DNA of 32,093 bases from JACVRW01 sp036009005 (GTDB taxonomy: Bacteria; Actinomycetota; Thermoleophilia; Solirubrobacterales; Thermoleophilaceae), in assembly GCA_036009005.1 (NCBI GenBank), contig DASYMP010000006.1, forward strand, positions 1-32,093, written 5' to 3'. The translations under genes were made by a program, and so were the position numbers. This document shows, piece by piece, positions 5,650-13,430 of this stretch (position 1 is its first letter; each line of letters opens with the position of its first letter). The notes under the pieces are model-generated. The model had not been told where the DNA came from. It saw only the letters and a program-made list of their open reading frames with translations, and searched no databases.

Positions 5650-7680
5650 ATGGCGAAGGACACCGAGAAGCTCATCCGGCAGTTGTCACTGATCTCGTTC
5701 CTGATGGCCGAGCGGAGACCGGTCACGGCGCTCGAGATCAAGCAGGACGTGGAGGGCTACTCGCAGATGAACGACGAGGCCTTCGCGCGCCGCTTCTACG
5801 CGGACCGCGCGGAGCTCGAGTCGCTGGGAATCCACCTCAAGGTCGACAAGCCGGCCGAGGGCTATTACGAGGCCGAGAACTACTCGCTGCCGCCGGAGAA
5901 CTTCTACCTCCCGGCCATCGAGTTCACGGACAAGGAGCTGGGCGCTCTGCGCACCTCGCTGTCCCTGCTCGACGGCGAGTTCGCCTACGCGGAGCCGCTG
6001 CGGCTCGCGCTCCAGCAGCTGTCGTGGGGCAAGCCGTCGCCCCTCGACGCTCCCGAGCAGCGGAGCGTCGCGCTCGCCGTGACGGCCGGCGCCGGGGGCC
6101 GCGAGGTCTCGCAGCGCCTCTCCAAGATCGAGACCGCGATCTTCCGGCGCAAGACGATCCTGTTCGACTACTACACGATCGGCCGCGACGCCCAGGAGAA
6201 GCGCAAGGTGGACCCGTACCACCTGCTCTACCGCGGCGGGCAGTTCTATCTGATCGGCCACTCGCACGAGCGCTCGGACGTCCGGGTGTTCCGCGTGTCG
6301 CGCATCCGCGGCAAGGTCGGCTACTCGTCGAAGGCGGAGCACGACTTCAACCGGCCCGAGGAGTTCGACCCGCGCGTGTACGCAACGCGCACCGACTGGC
6401 AGCTGGGCGACCCGGTCGGCCGCGCCCGGATCTGGCTGTCGGACCGGATCGACTGGCTGGCGCTGCGCCACTTCGGCCACGCGGGCAAGGTGAGCGAGGC
6501 CGACGGCGGCAAGATCTTCGAGACGGACTACGCGGACTCGCGCCAGATGGTCTCTTGGGTGCTGGGGCTCGGCGAGCAGGCGCGCATCGAGGGGCCGGAG
6601 GAGCTGGTGGCCGAGGCGCGCGAGCGGCTCGAGCTCGTGACCGAGCGCCACGCGCGTCCGCCCGAGCTGGCGGCGCCCGCGCGCAAGCGCAAGAAGGCCG
6701 AGCCCGAGGAGGAGGACGAGGGCCGCGAGGCGCCGATCCGACCGGAGCGCTTTGCCCGGCTGGTCACGCTCGCCGGCATCCTCATCGAGGCCGCCCGTGA
6801 GAGCCACAAGCTCCAGATGGGCGAGCTCTGCGAGACGCTTCAGGTGACCGACACGGAGCTGCGCCAGGACATCGACGTGCTGAACGTCGTGAACTTCGGT
6901 GGCGGCTCGTACGTGCTCTACGCCGAGGTGCAGGGCGACCAGATCGAGGTGGACCCCGAGCCCTACGGCGACAACTTCGCGCAGCCGGCGCGGCTGCTGC
7001 CGCTCGAGGCGAAGGCGCTCGTGGCGGCCATCGACCTGATCGGCGAGCACCTGCCGGAGGGCTCGCTCGCTTCGGCACGCAAGAAGATCGTGGACGCGCT
7101 CGGACAGGACCCCGCGCAGGACGGCCTCCAGATCACGACAGCGAAGGGCGACGACTCGAAGGTGGCGCGCGTCGTCTCCGGCGCGGTCATCGAGCGGCAG
7201 CTCCTGAAGATCGAGTACTACAAGGAGAACGAGGACGAGTTCACCGAGCGCACGATCGAGCCGTACAAGCTCGTGAACGGGCAGGAGGGCTGGTACATCC
7301 ACTGCTGGGACCTCGAGAAGGACGCTCCGCGCTCGTATCGGCTCGACCGCGTGCGTGAGGTGACCGTGCTCGACGAGCGGTTCGAGCCGCGCCCCGGCGT
7401 CGAGCCCGACGTGCACGGCTGGCTGTCCACCGGCGAGGTGGAGTCGGGCTCGAGCGCGCGCATCTGGGTGTCGCCCGAGCGCGCGCGCTGGGTCCGCGAG
7501 GACCACCTCGGCGCCACCGAGCTCTCGGACGGCGCCGTGATCTTCGAGCGCACCTTCGCCTCGTACGAGTGGCTCGCCCGCGAGATCCTCAAGGAGGCGG
7601 GCGACGCGGTGGTGCTCGAGCCCGAGGAGGCGCGCCGGGCCGTTCTGGAGGCCGCGGAACAGCTTGCCGTCACGGCGTAG
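5650..7680 (+). CDS. pafBC: fused PafB-PafC WYL-domain transcriptional activator
   Basis: The 676-residue protein contains two copies of the PafB/PafC architecture. The first has a helix-turn-helix (about 5-65), a WYL domain (about 160-225, with QFYLIGH at 198-204) and a C-terminal WCX region (about 255-325). A charged linker follows (KRKKAEPEEEDEGRE, 346-360). The second copy has an HTH (about 367-430), a WYL domain (about 510-580, with GWYIHCWDLEK from 547) and a WCX region (590-665). In mycobacteria PafB and PafC are separate and together activate the LexA-independent DNA-damage response. A natural fusion is known in Arthrobacter. This one probably has the same role, sensing damage through the WYL domains. 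Proteasome genes, the usual neighbours, are absent here. ATG 5650 is chosen over ATG 5605 because MAKDTEKL begins the family domain. Confidence 0.88.
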   Translation: MAKDTEKLIRQLSLISFLMAERRPVTALEIKQDVEGYSQMNDEAFARRFYADRAELESLGIHLKVDKPAEGYYEAENYSLPPENFYLPAIEFTDKELGALRTSLSLLDGEFAYAEPLRLALQQLSWGKPSPLDAPEQRSVALAVTAGAGGREVSQRLSKIETAIFRRKTILFDYYTIGRDAQEKRKVDPYHLLYRGGQFYLIGHSHERSDVRVFRVSRIRGKVGYSSKAEHDFNRPEEFDPRVYATRTDWQLGDPVGRARIWLSDRIDWLALRHFGHAGKVSEADGGKIFETDYADSRQMVSWVLGLGEQARIEGPEELVAEARERLELVTERHARPPELAAPARKRKKAEPEEEDEGREAPIRPERFARLVTLAGILIEAARESHKLQMGELCETLQVTDTELRQDIDVLNVVNFGGGSYVLYAEVQGDQIEVDPEPYGDNFAQPARLLPLEAKALVAAIDLIGEHLPEGSLASARKKIVDALGQDPAQDGLQITTAKGDDSKVARVVSGAVIERQLLKIEYYKENEDEFTERTIEPYKLVNGQEGWYIHCWDLEKDAPRSYRLDRVREVTVLDERFEPRPGVEPDVHGWLSTGEVESGSSARIWVSPERARWVREDHLGATELSDGAVIFERTFASYEWLAREILKEAGDAVVLEPEEARRAVLEAAEQLAVTA

Positions 7681-7690
7681 CCAGATCGAG

Positions 7691-8116
7691 ATGTCCGGCG
7701 AGGAGGTGCGCGCCTTCCTCGCCGAGAAGATGGTCATGCAGTGCGCGACGAACGGGCCGCGCGGGCTGCCGCACATGGTGCCGCTGTGGTTCGTCCCTGA
7801 GCTTCGGAGTTGGACATACGCCAAGTCCCAGAAGGCGAAGAACCTGGAGCGGGATCCGAGGGCAACGCTCGGAATCGAGGACGGTGTTCAGTACCACGAG
7901 CTGCGCGGCGTGATGTTCGAGTGCGAGGTGCTGATCGAGCGCGACCCCCAGGAGGTCGAGCAGTTCGGCTTGGAGCTGTTCGAGCGCTACGCCGGCGGCC
8001 TCACCGAGGAGATCCGGGCCATGGTCGCCGCGCAGGCGCAGAAACGCATCGGGCTCACCTTCGTCCCGACGCGAACAGTGAGCTGGGACCACCGTAAGCT
8101 GCACGGCTCGTACTGA
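7691..8116 (+). CDS. pyridoxamine 5'-phosphate oxidase-fold (PPOX) flavin/F420-binding protein
   Basis: The 141-residue product has the split-barrel fold signature of small PPOX proteins: VMQCATNGPRGLPHMVPLWF near residues 14-33, then WTYAKSQKAKNLERDPRATL, a strand that typically contacts the cofactor phosphate. Such proteins bind FMN or coenzyme F420 and reduce small molecules, or bind haem or biliverdin. The cofactor cannot be decided from sequence. ATG 7691 is preferred over TTG 7664, which overlaps pafBC. Ten bases separate it from the pafBC stop, so it is probably co-transcribed. Its stop overlaps the rmlA start by one base (TGATG). Confidence 0.78.
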   Translation: MSGEEVRAFLAEKMVMQCATNGPRGLPHMVPLWFVPELRSWTYAKSQKAKNLERDPRATLGIEDGVQYHELRGVMFECEVLIERDPQEVEQFGLELFERYAGGLTEEIRAMVAAQAQKRIGLTFVPTRTVSWDHRKLHGSY

Positions 8117-9183
8117 TGAAGGGACTGATCCTCTCCGGCGGCAAGGGCACACGCCTCAGGCCACTCACCCACACGAGCGCCAAGCAACTCGTGCCGGTGG
8201 CCAACAAGCCCGTGCTCTTCTACGGGATCGAGGCGATGGCCGAGGCCGGGATCGAGGAAGTCGGGATCATCATCGCGCCGGAGACCGGCGGCGAGATCCG
8301 CGAGGCCGCCGGCGACGGCTCGCGCTTCGGCGTGCGGATCGAGTACATCGAGCAGGACGCGCCGCTGGGACTGGCGCACGCCGTGCTCACCGCCGAGCCG
8401 TTCCTCGGCGATGCCCCATTCGTGATGTACCTCGGCGACAACCTGCTGCGCAACGGCATCGTCGCGCTCGTCGACGAGTTCCGCACGGAGCAGCCGGACG
8501 CGCTGATCCTGCTCACGCCGGTGTCCGACCCGGAGAACTACGGCGTGGCCGAGCTGGACGGCGACCGGCGCGTTGCGCGCCTCGTCGAGAAGCCGAAGGA
8601 GCCGAAGACCGACCTCGCGCTGGTGGGCGTCTACATGTTCACGGCGGCGATCTTCGAGGCCGCGCGCGCGATCGAGCCCTCCTGGCGAGGCGAGCTCGAG
8701 ATCACCGACGCGATCCAGACGCTGGTGGACCGCGGCCTGCGCGTGGACCCACACATCGTGCACGGCTGGTGGAAGGACACTGGCCAGGTGCAGGACATGC
8801 TCGAGGCGAACCGGCTGATCCTCGACGACCTCGACGAGCGCATCGACGGCGAGCTGGTGGACTCACGTGTGGAGGGCCGCGTGGTTATCGAGGCCGGCGC
8901 GCGCCTTGAGCGCACCACGGTGCGCGGCCCCGCCGTGATCGGCGCGGGCTCGCGGCTCGTGGACGCCTACATCGGTCCCTACACGGCCATCGGCGAGAAC
9001 GTGACGATCGAGAACGCCGAGCTGGAGCACTCGATCGTGATGTCCGGCTCGAGCATCATCCAGGTGGACCACCGCATCGAGGCGAGCCTGATCGGCAAGG
9101 ACGTGAAGATCGCGCGCGGGCCGTCGCTACCGAAGGCGTACCGCTTCGTCGTCGGCGACAGCGCCGACGTGCAGATCCTCTAG
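8116..9183 (+). CDS. rmlA: glucose-1-phosphate thymidylyltransferase, long form
   Basis: The 355-residue enzyme should convert glucose-1-phosphate and dTTP to dTDP-glucose, the first step of dTDP-deoxysugar synthesis. Visible motifs are the nucleotidyltransferase signature GGKGTRLRPLT (residues 8-18), KQLVPVANKPVLFY, the YLGDNL metal-binding segment and VEKPKEPKTDLALVGVY. After about residue 240 a left-handed beta-helix region carries hexapeptide-like repeats (VVIEAGARLERTTVRGPAVI and following). This long form is common in antibiotic-sugar and archaeal or actinobacterial pathways, whereas the classical rhamnose enzyme is near 290 residues. The start ATG overlaps the preceding stop. Its end faces an ABC permease gene across a strong inverted repeat. 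Confidence 0.9.
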   Translation: MKGLILSGGKGTRLRPLTHTSAKQLVPVANKPVLFYGIEAMAEAGIEEVGIIIAPETGGEIREAAGDGSRFGVRIEYIEQDAPLGLAHAVLTAEPFLGDAPFVMYLGDNLLRNGIVALVDEFRTEQPDALILLTPVSDPENYGVAELDGDRRVARLVEKPKEPKTDLALVGVYMFTAAIFEAARAIEPSWRGELEITDAIQTLVDRGLRVDPHIVHGWWKDTGQVQDMLEANRLILDDLDERIDGELVDSRVEGRVVIEAGARLERTTVRGPAVIGAGSRLVDAYIGPYTAIGENVTIENAELEHSIVMSGSSIIQVDHRIEASLIGKDVKIARGPSLPKAYRFVVGDSADVQIL

Positions 9184-9227
9184 GTGGATGACGATCGTGG
9201 CGTTTTCCGCAACGTTTGTCATCCACC
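9183..9227. terminator. bidirectional hairpin between convergent rmlA and ABC permease
   Basis: GGTGGATGAC (9183-9192) and GTCATCCACC (9218-9227) form a perfect 10-bp stem. Inside, CGT-G-GCG and CGC-A-ACG can extend it to a TTTTC loop (9203-9207). It fills most of the 62-base gap between the two stop codons. No U-tract follows on either side, so it would act as a hairpin-only terminator or an RNA end stabiliser. Confidence 0.6.
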
Positions 9228-9245
9228 CGGGCGGGCCGGCGCGCG

Positions 9246-9971
9246 CTAGATGTCGCGCCGCGCGGTGAAGATCGCGGCGAGCGCCGCCAGCAGCAGGGTG
9301 TAGAGCGCCCAGACGAGCGCCGCGACGCCGAACGGCAGCAGGTCGGTCTCCTGGTGCGCTCCGCTCATCGCGATCCCGAGCCCGGTGAGCGTGAACTGGC
9401 CCACGTGCTCGAGCAGCGCCGAGATGGTCGGGTCGATCACGAAGATCGAGACGAGCACGATCACGACAGCGGCCACCTGGTTGCGCAGCAGCGCGCCGAG
9501 CGCGGCCCCGAGTGCCGCGGCGAGCGCGGCGTAGAGCGCGCCGCCCAGGAAGATCTTCAGCGTCTCGCCGGCGGGAAGCATCACCGCGCCCTTCGCGCTC
9601 AGCCACGGCAGCGAGATCGCCGCCGTGAGCCCGCCGGCCACGATCCCGATCGCGAGGCCGCCGAGGAAGCAGGCCATCACGGTCGCGCTCACGGCGCGCA
9701 GCCGCTGCGGCGTCACGAGCAGCGTCGAGGCGATCGTGCCGTGCCGGTACTCGCCCGCACCCGTGACCACGCCCAGCACGAGCGCAAGCAGGCCGTAGAT
9801 GCCCACCGACGAGAGGAACGAGCGCACGTCGTCCGCCGTGTCAAGCCCGTGGTCGAGCGCGAGCGTCAGCACGAGGATCAGCAGCACGAGCCCGATCGCG
9901 GAGCCGGTGAGCGCCCAGAACGTGCGCGTGGTCCGGAGCTTCAGGAGCTCGGCGAGCACGAGGCGGCTCAC
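9246..9971 (-). CDS. ABC-2 type transporter permease
   Basis: The 241-residue product is an ABC-2 permease. It starts MSRLVLAELLKLRTTRTFWALT, the typical amphipathic entry helix, and has about six hydrophobic segments spread to the C-terminus (for example ALTGSAIGLVLLILVLTLAL, GLLALVLGVVTGAGEYRHGT and VAAVVIVLVSIFVIDPTISA). GAGEYRHGTI with ATLLVTPQR is a frequent signature in this family. The GTG start at 9971 overlaps the upstream ATPase stop by 4 bases (GTGA), so the two are translationally coupled and should form one exporter. The substrate is unknown; relatives export antibiotics, lipids or peptides. Confidence 0.83.
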   Translation of the reverse strand: MSRLVLAELLKLRTTRTFWALTGSAIGLVLLILVLTLALDHGLDTADDVRSFLSSVGIYGLLALVLGVVTGAGEYRHGTIASTLLVTPQRLRAVSATVMACFLGGLAIGIVAGGLTAAISLPWLSAKGAVMLPAGETLKIFLGGALYAALAAALGAALGALLRNQVAAVVIVLVSIFVIDPTISALLEHVGQFTLTGLGIAMSGAHQETDLLPFGVAALVWALYTLLLAALAAIFTARRDI

Positions 9972-10882
9972 GTGCTCGCCTCCGTGCCGCCCGTGAGCTC
10001 GAGGAAGACGCTCTCGAGCGACTGCCGCGGCCGGTACAGCTCGTAGACGGCGATGCGGTTGTCGGCGGCGGCGGTGCCCACGTCCTCGAGCGAAGCGCCG
10101 CGCACCGCGAGCCAGTCGTTGCCGCTCTCGCCCGCCTCGGCTCTCACGCCCTCGCGGGCCTGGAGCACCTCGCGCAGCCGCCCGGCCTCCGGGCTTCGCA
10201 CCCACACCGGCGCCTCCGCCCCGTGCGTGAGCTCGTCGAGCGACCCCTGCGCCACCAGCCGTCCGCGGCTGATCACGAGCACCTCGTCCACCGTCTGCGC
10301 CATCTCCGCGAGCACGTGGCTCGACACGAGCACCGTGCGGCCGTCGCTCGCCGCCGCGCGCAGGAAGTCGCGCAGCCAGCGGATGCCCTGGGGGTCGAGC
10401 CCGTTGGCGGGCTCGTCGAGCACGAGCGCGCGCGGATCGCCGAGCAGGGCGCCGGCGAGGCTGAGCCGCTGGCGCATGCCGAGCGAGTAGGCCTTCACGC
10501 GCTTGTCGCCGGCGCCATCCAGCTCCACCAGCCGCAGCACCTCCTCGACGCGCGACCTCGGCAGACCCGCGGCCGTGGCCACCACGCGCAGGTGGTTGCG
10601 CCCCGTTCGCCCCGGGTGGAACTGCGGTCCCTCGAGTACGGCGCCGACCACCCTGATCGGATCGCTCAGCTGCCGGTACGGGCGGCCGTCGACCGCGGTG
10701 GAGCCCGACGTGGGCAGCGTGAGGCCCAGCAGCATGCGCAGCGTCGTCGTCTTGCCCGCGCCGTTCGGGCCAAGAAAGCCGAGCACGCGCCCAGGCTCGG
10801 CCCGGAAGCTCAGACCGTCCACCGCCAGGTTGTTGCCGTAGCGCTTTGTGAGGTCTGAGACCTCGAGCACGTGAATCACCAT
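9968..10882 (-). CDS. ABC transporter ATP-binding protein (BcrA/CcmA-like)
   Basis: The 304-residue ATPase carries Walker A GPNGAGKTT (near 38-46), a signature loop in degenerate form (YSLGMRQRLSLAGALL), Walker B ALVLDEPANGLDP and the SSH switch histidine. After the ATPase core an extra C-terminal domain of about 80 residues ends in YELYRPRQSLESVFLELTGG, typical of ATPases paired with ABC-2 permeases. It powers the permease encoded directly downstream. The start codon lies only 11 bases from the divergent rmlD start, so its promoter must lie inside rmlD coding sequence. No TANNNT motif is seen at the usual distance. A shorter start at a GTG a few codons in is possible. Confidence 0.88.
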   Translation of the reverse strand: MVIHVLEVSDLTKRYGNNLAVDGLSFRAEPGRVLGFLGPNGAGKTTTLRMLLGLTLPTSGSTAVDGRPYRQLSDPIRVVGAVLEGPQFHPGRTGRNHLRVVATAAGLPRSRVEEVLRLVELDGAGDKRVKAYSLGMRQRLSLAGALLGDPRALVLDEPANGLDPQGIRWLRDFLRAAASDGRTVLVSSHVLAEMAQTVDEVLVISRGRLVAQGSLDELTHGAEAPVWVRSPEAGRLREVLQAREGVRAEAGESGNDWLAVRGASLEDVGTAAADNRIAVYELYRPRQSLESVFLELTGGTEAST

Positions 10883-10893
10883 ACTTCCCGCCC

Positions 10894-11694
10894 GTGACGA
10901 TCCACTTGGTTGGAGCCGGCGGGATGCTGGGCCAGGACATCATGCGCGCGGCGGGCGACCGGGTGGTCGGGCTGGGCCGCGACGAGCTCGACGTGACCGA
11001 CGCCGGTGCCGTGAGCGACGCCCTCGCCGGAGCGACCGTGATCAACTGCGCCGCGTTCACGGACGTCGACGGCGCGGAGGCCGACAGCGAGAGCGCGCAC
11101 GCGGTGAACGCCGACGGCGCCCGCAACGTGGCGGCCGCGGCCGCGCGCGTCGTCTACGTGTCGACCGACTACGTCTTCGACGGCACGAAGCGGGGTCCGT
11201 ACGTGGAGTCGGACGCCACCGGGCCGCTCCAGGAGTACGGCCACTCGAAGCTCGCGGGCGAGCACGCGACGGCCGACGCCAACGACAACCACCTCGTGGT
11301 GCGCTCGTCGTGGCTGTTCGGCGCGGGCGGCCGCAACTTCGTGGAGACGATGCTCGCGCTCGGGCGCCGGGGCGACGAGCTGCTCGTGGTGGACGACCAG
11401 GTGGGCTCGCCGACCTTCACCGGCCATCTCGCCGAGGCGCTCGTGGCGCTCGCCGAGGGCGGCGAGCGCGGCATCCTGCATGTGGCCGGCGAGGGCTCGT
11501 GCTCGTGGTTCGAGTTCGCCCGGGCGATCTTCGAGCGGGCGGGGACCGAGGCGGACGTCAGGCCCTGCACGACCGACGAGTTCCCGCGCCCGGCGCGGCG
11601 GCCGGCGAACTCCGTGCTCGCAAGCGAGCGCGGCGCTCCTGCGCTGCCCGCCTGGCAGGACGGCCTCGACGCGTACCTCGGGGTGCGGGCGTGA
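10894..11694 (+). CDS. rmlD: dTDP-4-dehydrorhamnose reductase
   Basis: The 266-residue enzyme should reduce dTDP-4-keto-L-rhamnose to dTDP-L-rhamnose with NADPH. Motifs are the Rossmann loop GAGGMLGQ (about residues 7-14), NCAAFTDVDGAE, STDYVFDG (Thr of the catalytic triad), YGHSKLAGE (Tyr and Lys) and RSSWLFG with GRNFVETML. The GTG start at 10894 is preceded by TACTTC, a near match to the -10 pattern seen at other genes, ending 6 bases upstream. The stop overlaps the rmlB start (GTGA), so rmlD-rmlB is an operon. The rmlC epimerase that should act between RmlB and RmlD is not in the window. Confidence 0.9.
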   Translation: MTIHLVGAGGMLGQDIMRAAGDRVVGLGRDELDVTDAGAVSDALAGATVINCAAFTDVDGAEADSESAHAVNADGARNVAAAAARVVYVSTDYVFDGTKRGPYVESDATGPLQEYGHSKLAGEHATADANDNHLVVRSSWLFGAGGRNFVETMLALGRRGDELLVVDDQVGSPTFTGHLAEALVALAEGGERGILHVAGEGSCSWFEFARAIFERAGTEADVRPCTTDEFPRPARRPANSVLASERGAPALPAWQDGLDAYLGVRA

Positions 11695-12674
11695 AGCTGA
11701 TCGTGACCGGCGGCGCCGGATTCATCGGCTCGACCTACGTGCGCCTCTTCGGCGGCGAGCACGAGATCGTCGTGCTCGACAAGCTCACCTACGCGGGGCG
11801 CCGCGAGAACGTGCCGGACGGCTCGGAGCTCGTGGTGGGCGGGATCGAGGACCGCGAGCTCGTCATGCAGGTGGCCGACGGCGCCGACGCGATCGTGAAC
11901 TTCGCCGCCGAGTCGCACGTGGACCGCTCGATCGCCGATCAGGACGTGTTCGCCCGCACGCACGTGATCGGCACGGGCGTGCTGCTGGACGCGGTGCGCG
12001 AGCTGGGCGTGCCGCGCTACCTCCAGGTATCGACGGACGAGGTCTACGGCTCGATCCAGGAGGGCTCCTTCACGGAGAGCTCGCCGCTCGACCCATCCTC
12101 GCCCTACTCCGCCACGAAGGCCGCGGGCGACCTGCTCGTGTCCGCCCACCACCACACCTACGGCACCGAGGCGGTCATCTGCCGCGGCTCGAACAACTAC
12201 GGCCCGCGCCAGTACCCGGAGAAGCTGATCCCGCTGTCGATCCTGAACGCGCTGCACGGCGACCCGCTGCCCGTCTACGGCGACGGGCGCCAGGTGCGCA
12301 ACTGGCTGTACGTCGAGGACTTCTGCCGTGGCATCCACGCGGTGCTCGAGCGCGGCCGTCCCGGCCAGGCCTACAACGTGGGCGGACCGGACGAGTGCGA
12401 GAACATCGAGGTCGTGCGGCGGATCCTCGAGCTGACCGGCCGCGACGAGTCGCTGATCGAGCACGTGACCGACCGCCCCGGCCACGACCGCCGCTACTCG
12501 CTCAGCTCGGACAAGCTCCGCGACGAGCTCGGCTGGGAGGCGCAGGTGCGCTTCGCCGACGGACTCGCCCGCACGGTCGACTGGTATCGCACGAGCGAGG
12601 ACTGGTGGGGCCCGATCCGCTCCGGCGAGTACCGCGAGTACTACGAACGGCACTACGGGCGCAGCCTCGGCTAA
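11691..12674 (+). CDS. rmlB: dTDP-glucose 4,6-dehydratase
   Basis: The 327-residue SDR-fold enzyme should convert dTDP-glucose to dTDP-4-keto-6-deoxyglucose using bound NAD. Motifs are GGAGFIGS near the N-terminus, NFAAESHVDRSI, STDEVYGS (Thr, Asp and Glu of the dehydratase), SPYSATKAAGDLLV (Tyr and Lys), the RGSNNYGPRQYPEKLIP sugar-nucleotide loop and DGRQVRNWLYVEDFCRG. All are characteristic of RmlB rather than GalE. Length is normal. The GTG start sits in a GTGA overlap with the rmlD stop. The product feeds rhamnose or another deoxysugar, depending on which later enzymes exist elsewhere. Confidence 0.92.
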   Translation: MKLIVTGGAGFIGSTYVRLFGGEHEIVVLDKLTYAGRRENVPDGSELVVGGIEDRELVMQVADGADAIVNFAAESHVDRSIADQDVFARTHVIGTGVLLDAVRELGVPRYLQVSTDEVYGSIQEGSFTESSPLDPSSPYSATKAAGDLLVSAHHHTYGTEAVICRGSNNYGPRQYPEKLIPLSILNALHGDPLPVYGDGRQVRNWLYVEDFCRGIHAVLERGRPGQAYNVGGPDECENIEVVRRILELTGRDESLIEHVTDRPGHDRRYSLSSDKLRDELGWEAQVRFADGLARTVDWYRTSEDWWGPIRSGEYREYYERHYGRSLG

Positions 12675-12682
12675 CGCATCGT

Positions 12683-12688
12683 TAGTCT
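12683..12688 (+). promoter_or_regulatory. putative -10 element (TAGTCT), leaderless
   Basis: TAGTCT ends 7 bases before the GTG start at 12696, in the 21-base gap after rmlB. This suggests separate transcription of the following ABC operon. Confidence 0.5.
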
Positions 12689-12695
12689 CGATGCG

Positions 12696-13430
12696 GTGTT
12701 TCGCGACGACCCACCCGCGCTTCAGCTGCGCGGCCTCACCAAACGCTACGACGACGGCACGCTCGCGCTCGAGGACTTCAACCTGGAGATCCACTCGGGC
12801 GCTTTCTTCGGACTGCTTGGGCCAAACGGTGCCGGCAAGACCACTCTGATCAGCGCGGTCTGCAACCTCCTGCGGGTCACCGAGGGCGAGGTGGTCGTGT
12901 TCGGCGAGCCGCACGACACGCTGAAGGCGCGCTCGTGGGTGGGGCTCGCCGAGCAGGACATCAACCTGGACCGCTTCCTCACCGTGCGCGAGACGCTCGA
13001 GTACCACGGCGGCTACTTCGGCATGGAGAAGGACGAGATCGAGGAGCGCGCCCAGGAGATGATCAAGGCCTTCGGGCTCACGTCCAAGCGCGACGTGCGC
13101 GCGCCCAAGCTCTCGGGCGGCCAGCGCCGCCGCCTGCTGCTGGCGCGGGCGCTCATGCACCGGCCTCGCCTCGTGATCCTCGACGAGCCCACAGCGGGCG
13201 TGGACTTCGAGCTGCGCCAGGAGCTGTGGAACTACATCCGCCGGCTGCACGCCGAGGGCACGACCATCCTGCTCACCACTCACTACCTCGACGAGGCCGA
13301 GCTGCTCTGCGAGGAGATCGCGCTGATCCGCGACGGGCACCTGATCGCGCGCGACTCGGCGGACGGGCTTCGCGAGCACTTCGGCGTGAGCCGGCTCGAG
13401 GACGTCTACGTGAAGGCGATGGCCTCGTGA
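12696..13430 (+). CDS. ABC transporter ATP-binding protein (YadG/NodI-like)
   Basis: The 244-residue ATPase has Walker A LGPNGAGKTT (near 41-50), Q-loop AEQDINLDRFLTV, signature LSGGQRRRL, Walker B LVILDEPTAGVD and H-loop TTHYLDEAE. The order and spacing resemble the YadG/NodI/DrrA group that pairs with YadH/NodJ-type permeases, and such a permease gene follows with a GTGA overlap. The GTG start at 12696 is supported by TAGTCT 7 bases upstream. It should drive export of a lipid, glycan or small molecule. Proximity to rmlD-rmlB hints at glycan export but does not show it. Confidence 0.9.
   Translation: MFRDDPPALQLRGLTKRYDDGTLALEDFNLEIHSGAFFGLLGPNGAGKTTLISAVCNLLRVTEGEVVVFGEPHDTLKARSWVGLAEQDINLDRFLTVRETLEYHGGYFGMEKDEIEERAQEMIKAFGLTSKRDVRAPKLSGGQRRRLLLARALMHRPRLVILDEPTAGVDFELRQELWNYIRRLHAEGTTILLTTHYLDEAELLCEEIALIRDGHLIARDSADGLREHFGVSRLEDVYVKAMAS

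Noticed and set aside
5605..5650. Earlier ATG for pafBC
   Set aside because: The extra 15 residues (MGERNLWFPAYPRAD) fall before the HTH, and the putative -10 element TATCCT lies within them.
5686..7824. Long minus-strand open frame of 712 codons opposite pafBC, and similar long frames opposite other genes
   Set aside because: High-GC codon bias leaves the antisense frames free of stops. The translation is low-complexity (Leu/Arg/Ala/His) with no family motif, and the plus-strand gene is well supported.
9246..11126. A single 626-codon minus-strand frame through both ABC genes
   Set aside because: Only its last 241 codons resemble a protein (the permease). The first part is an out-of-frame reading of the ATPase and of antisense rmlD.
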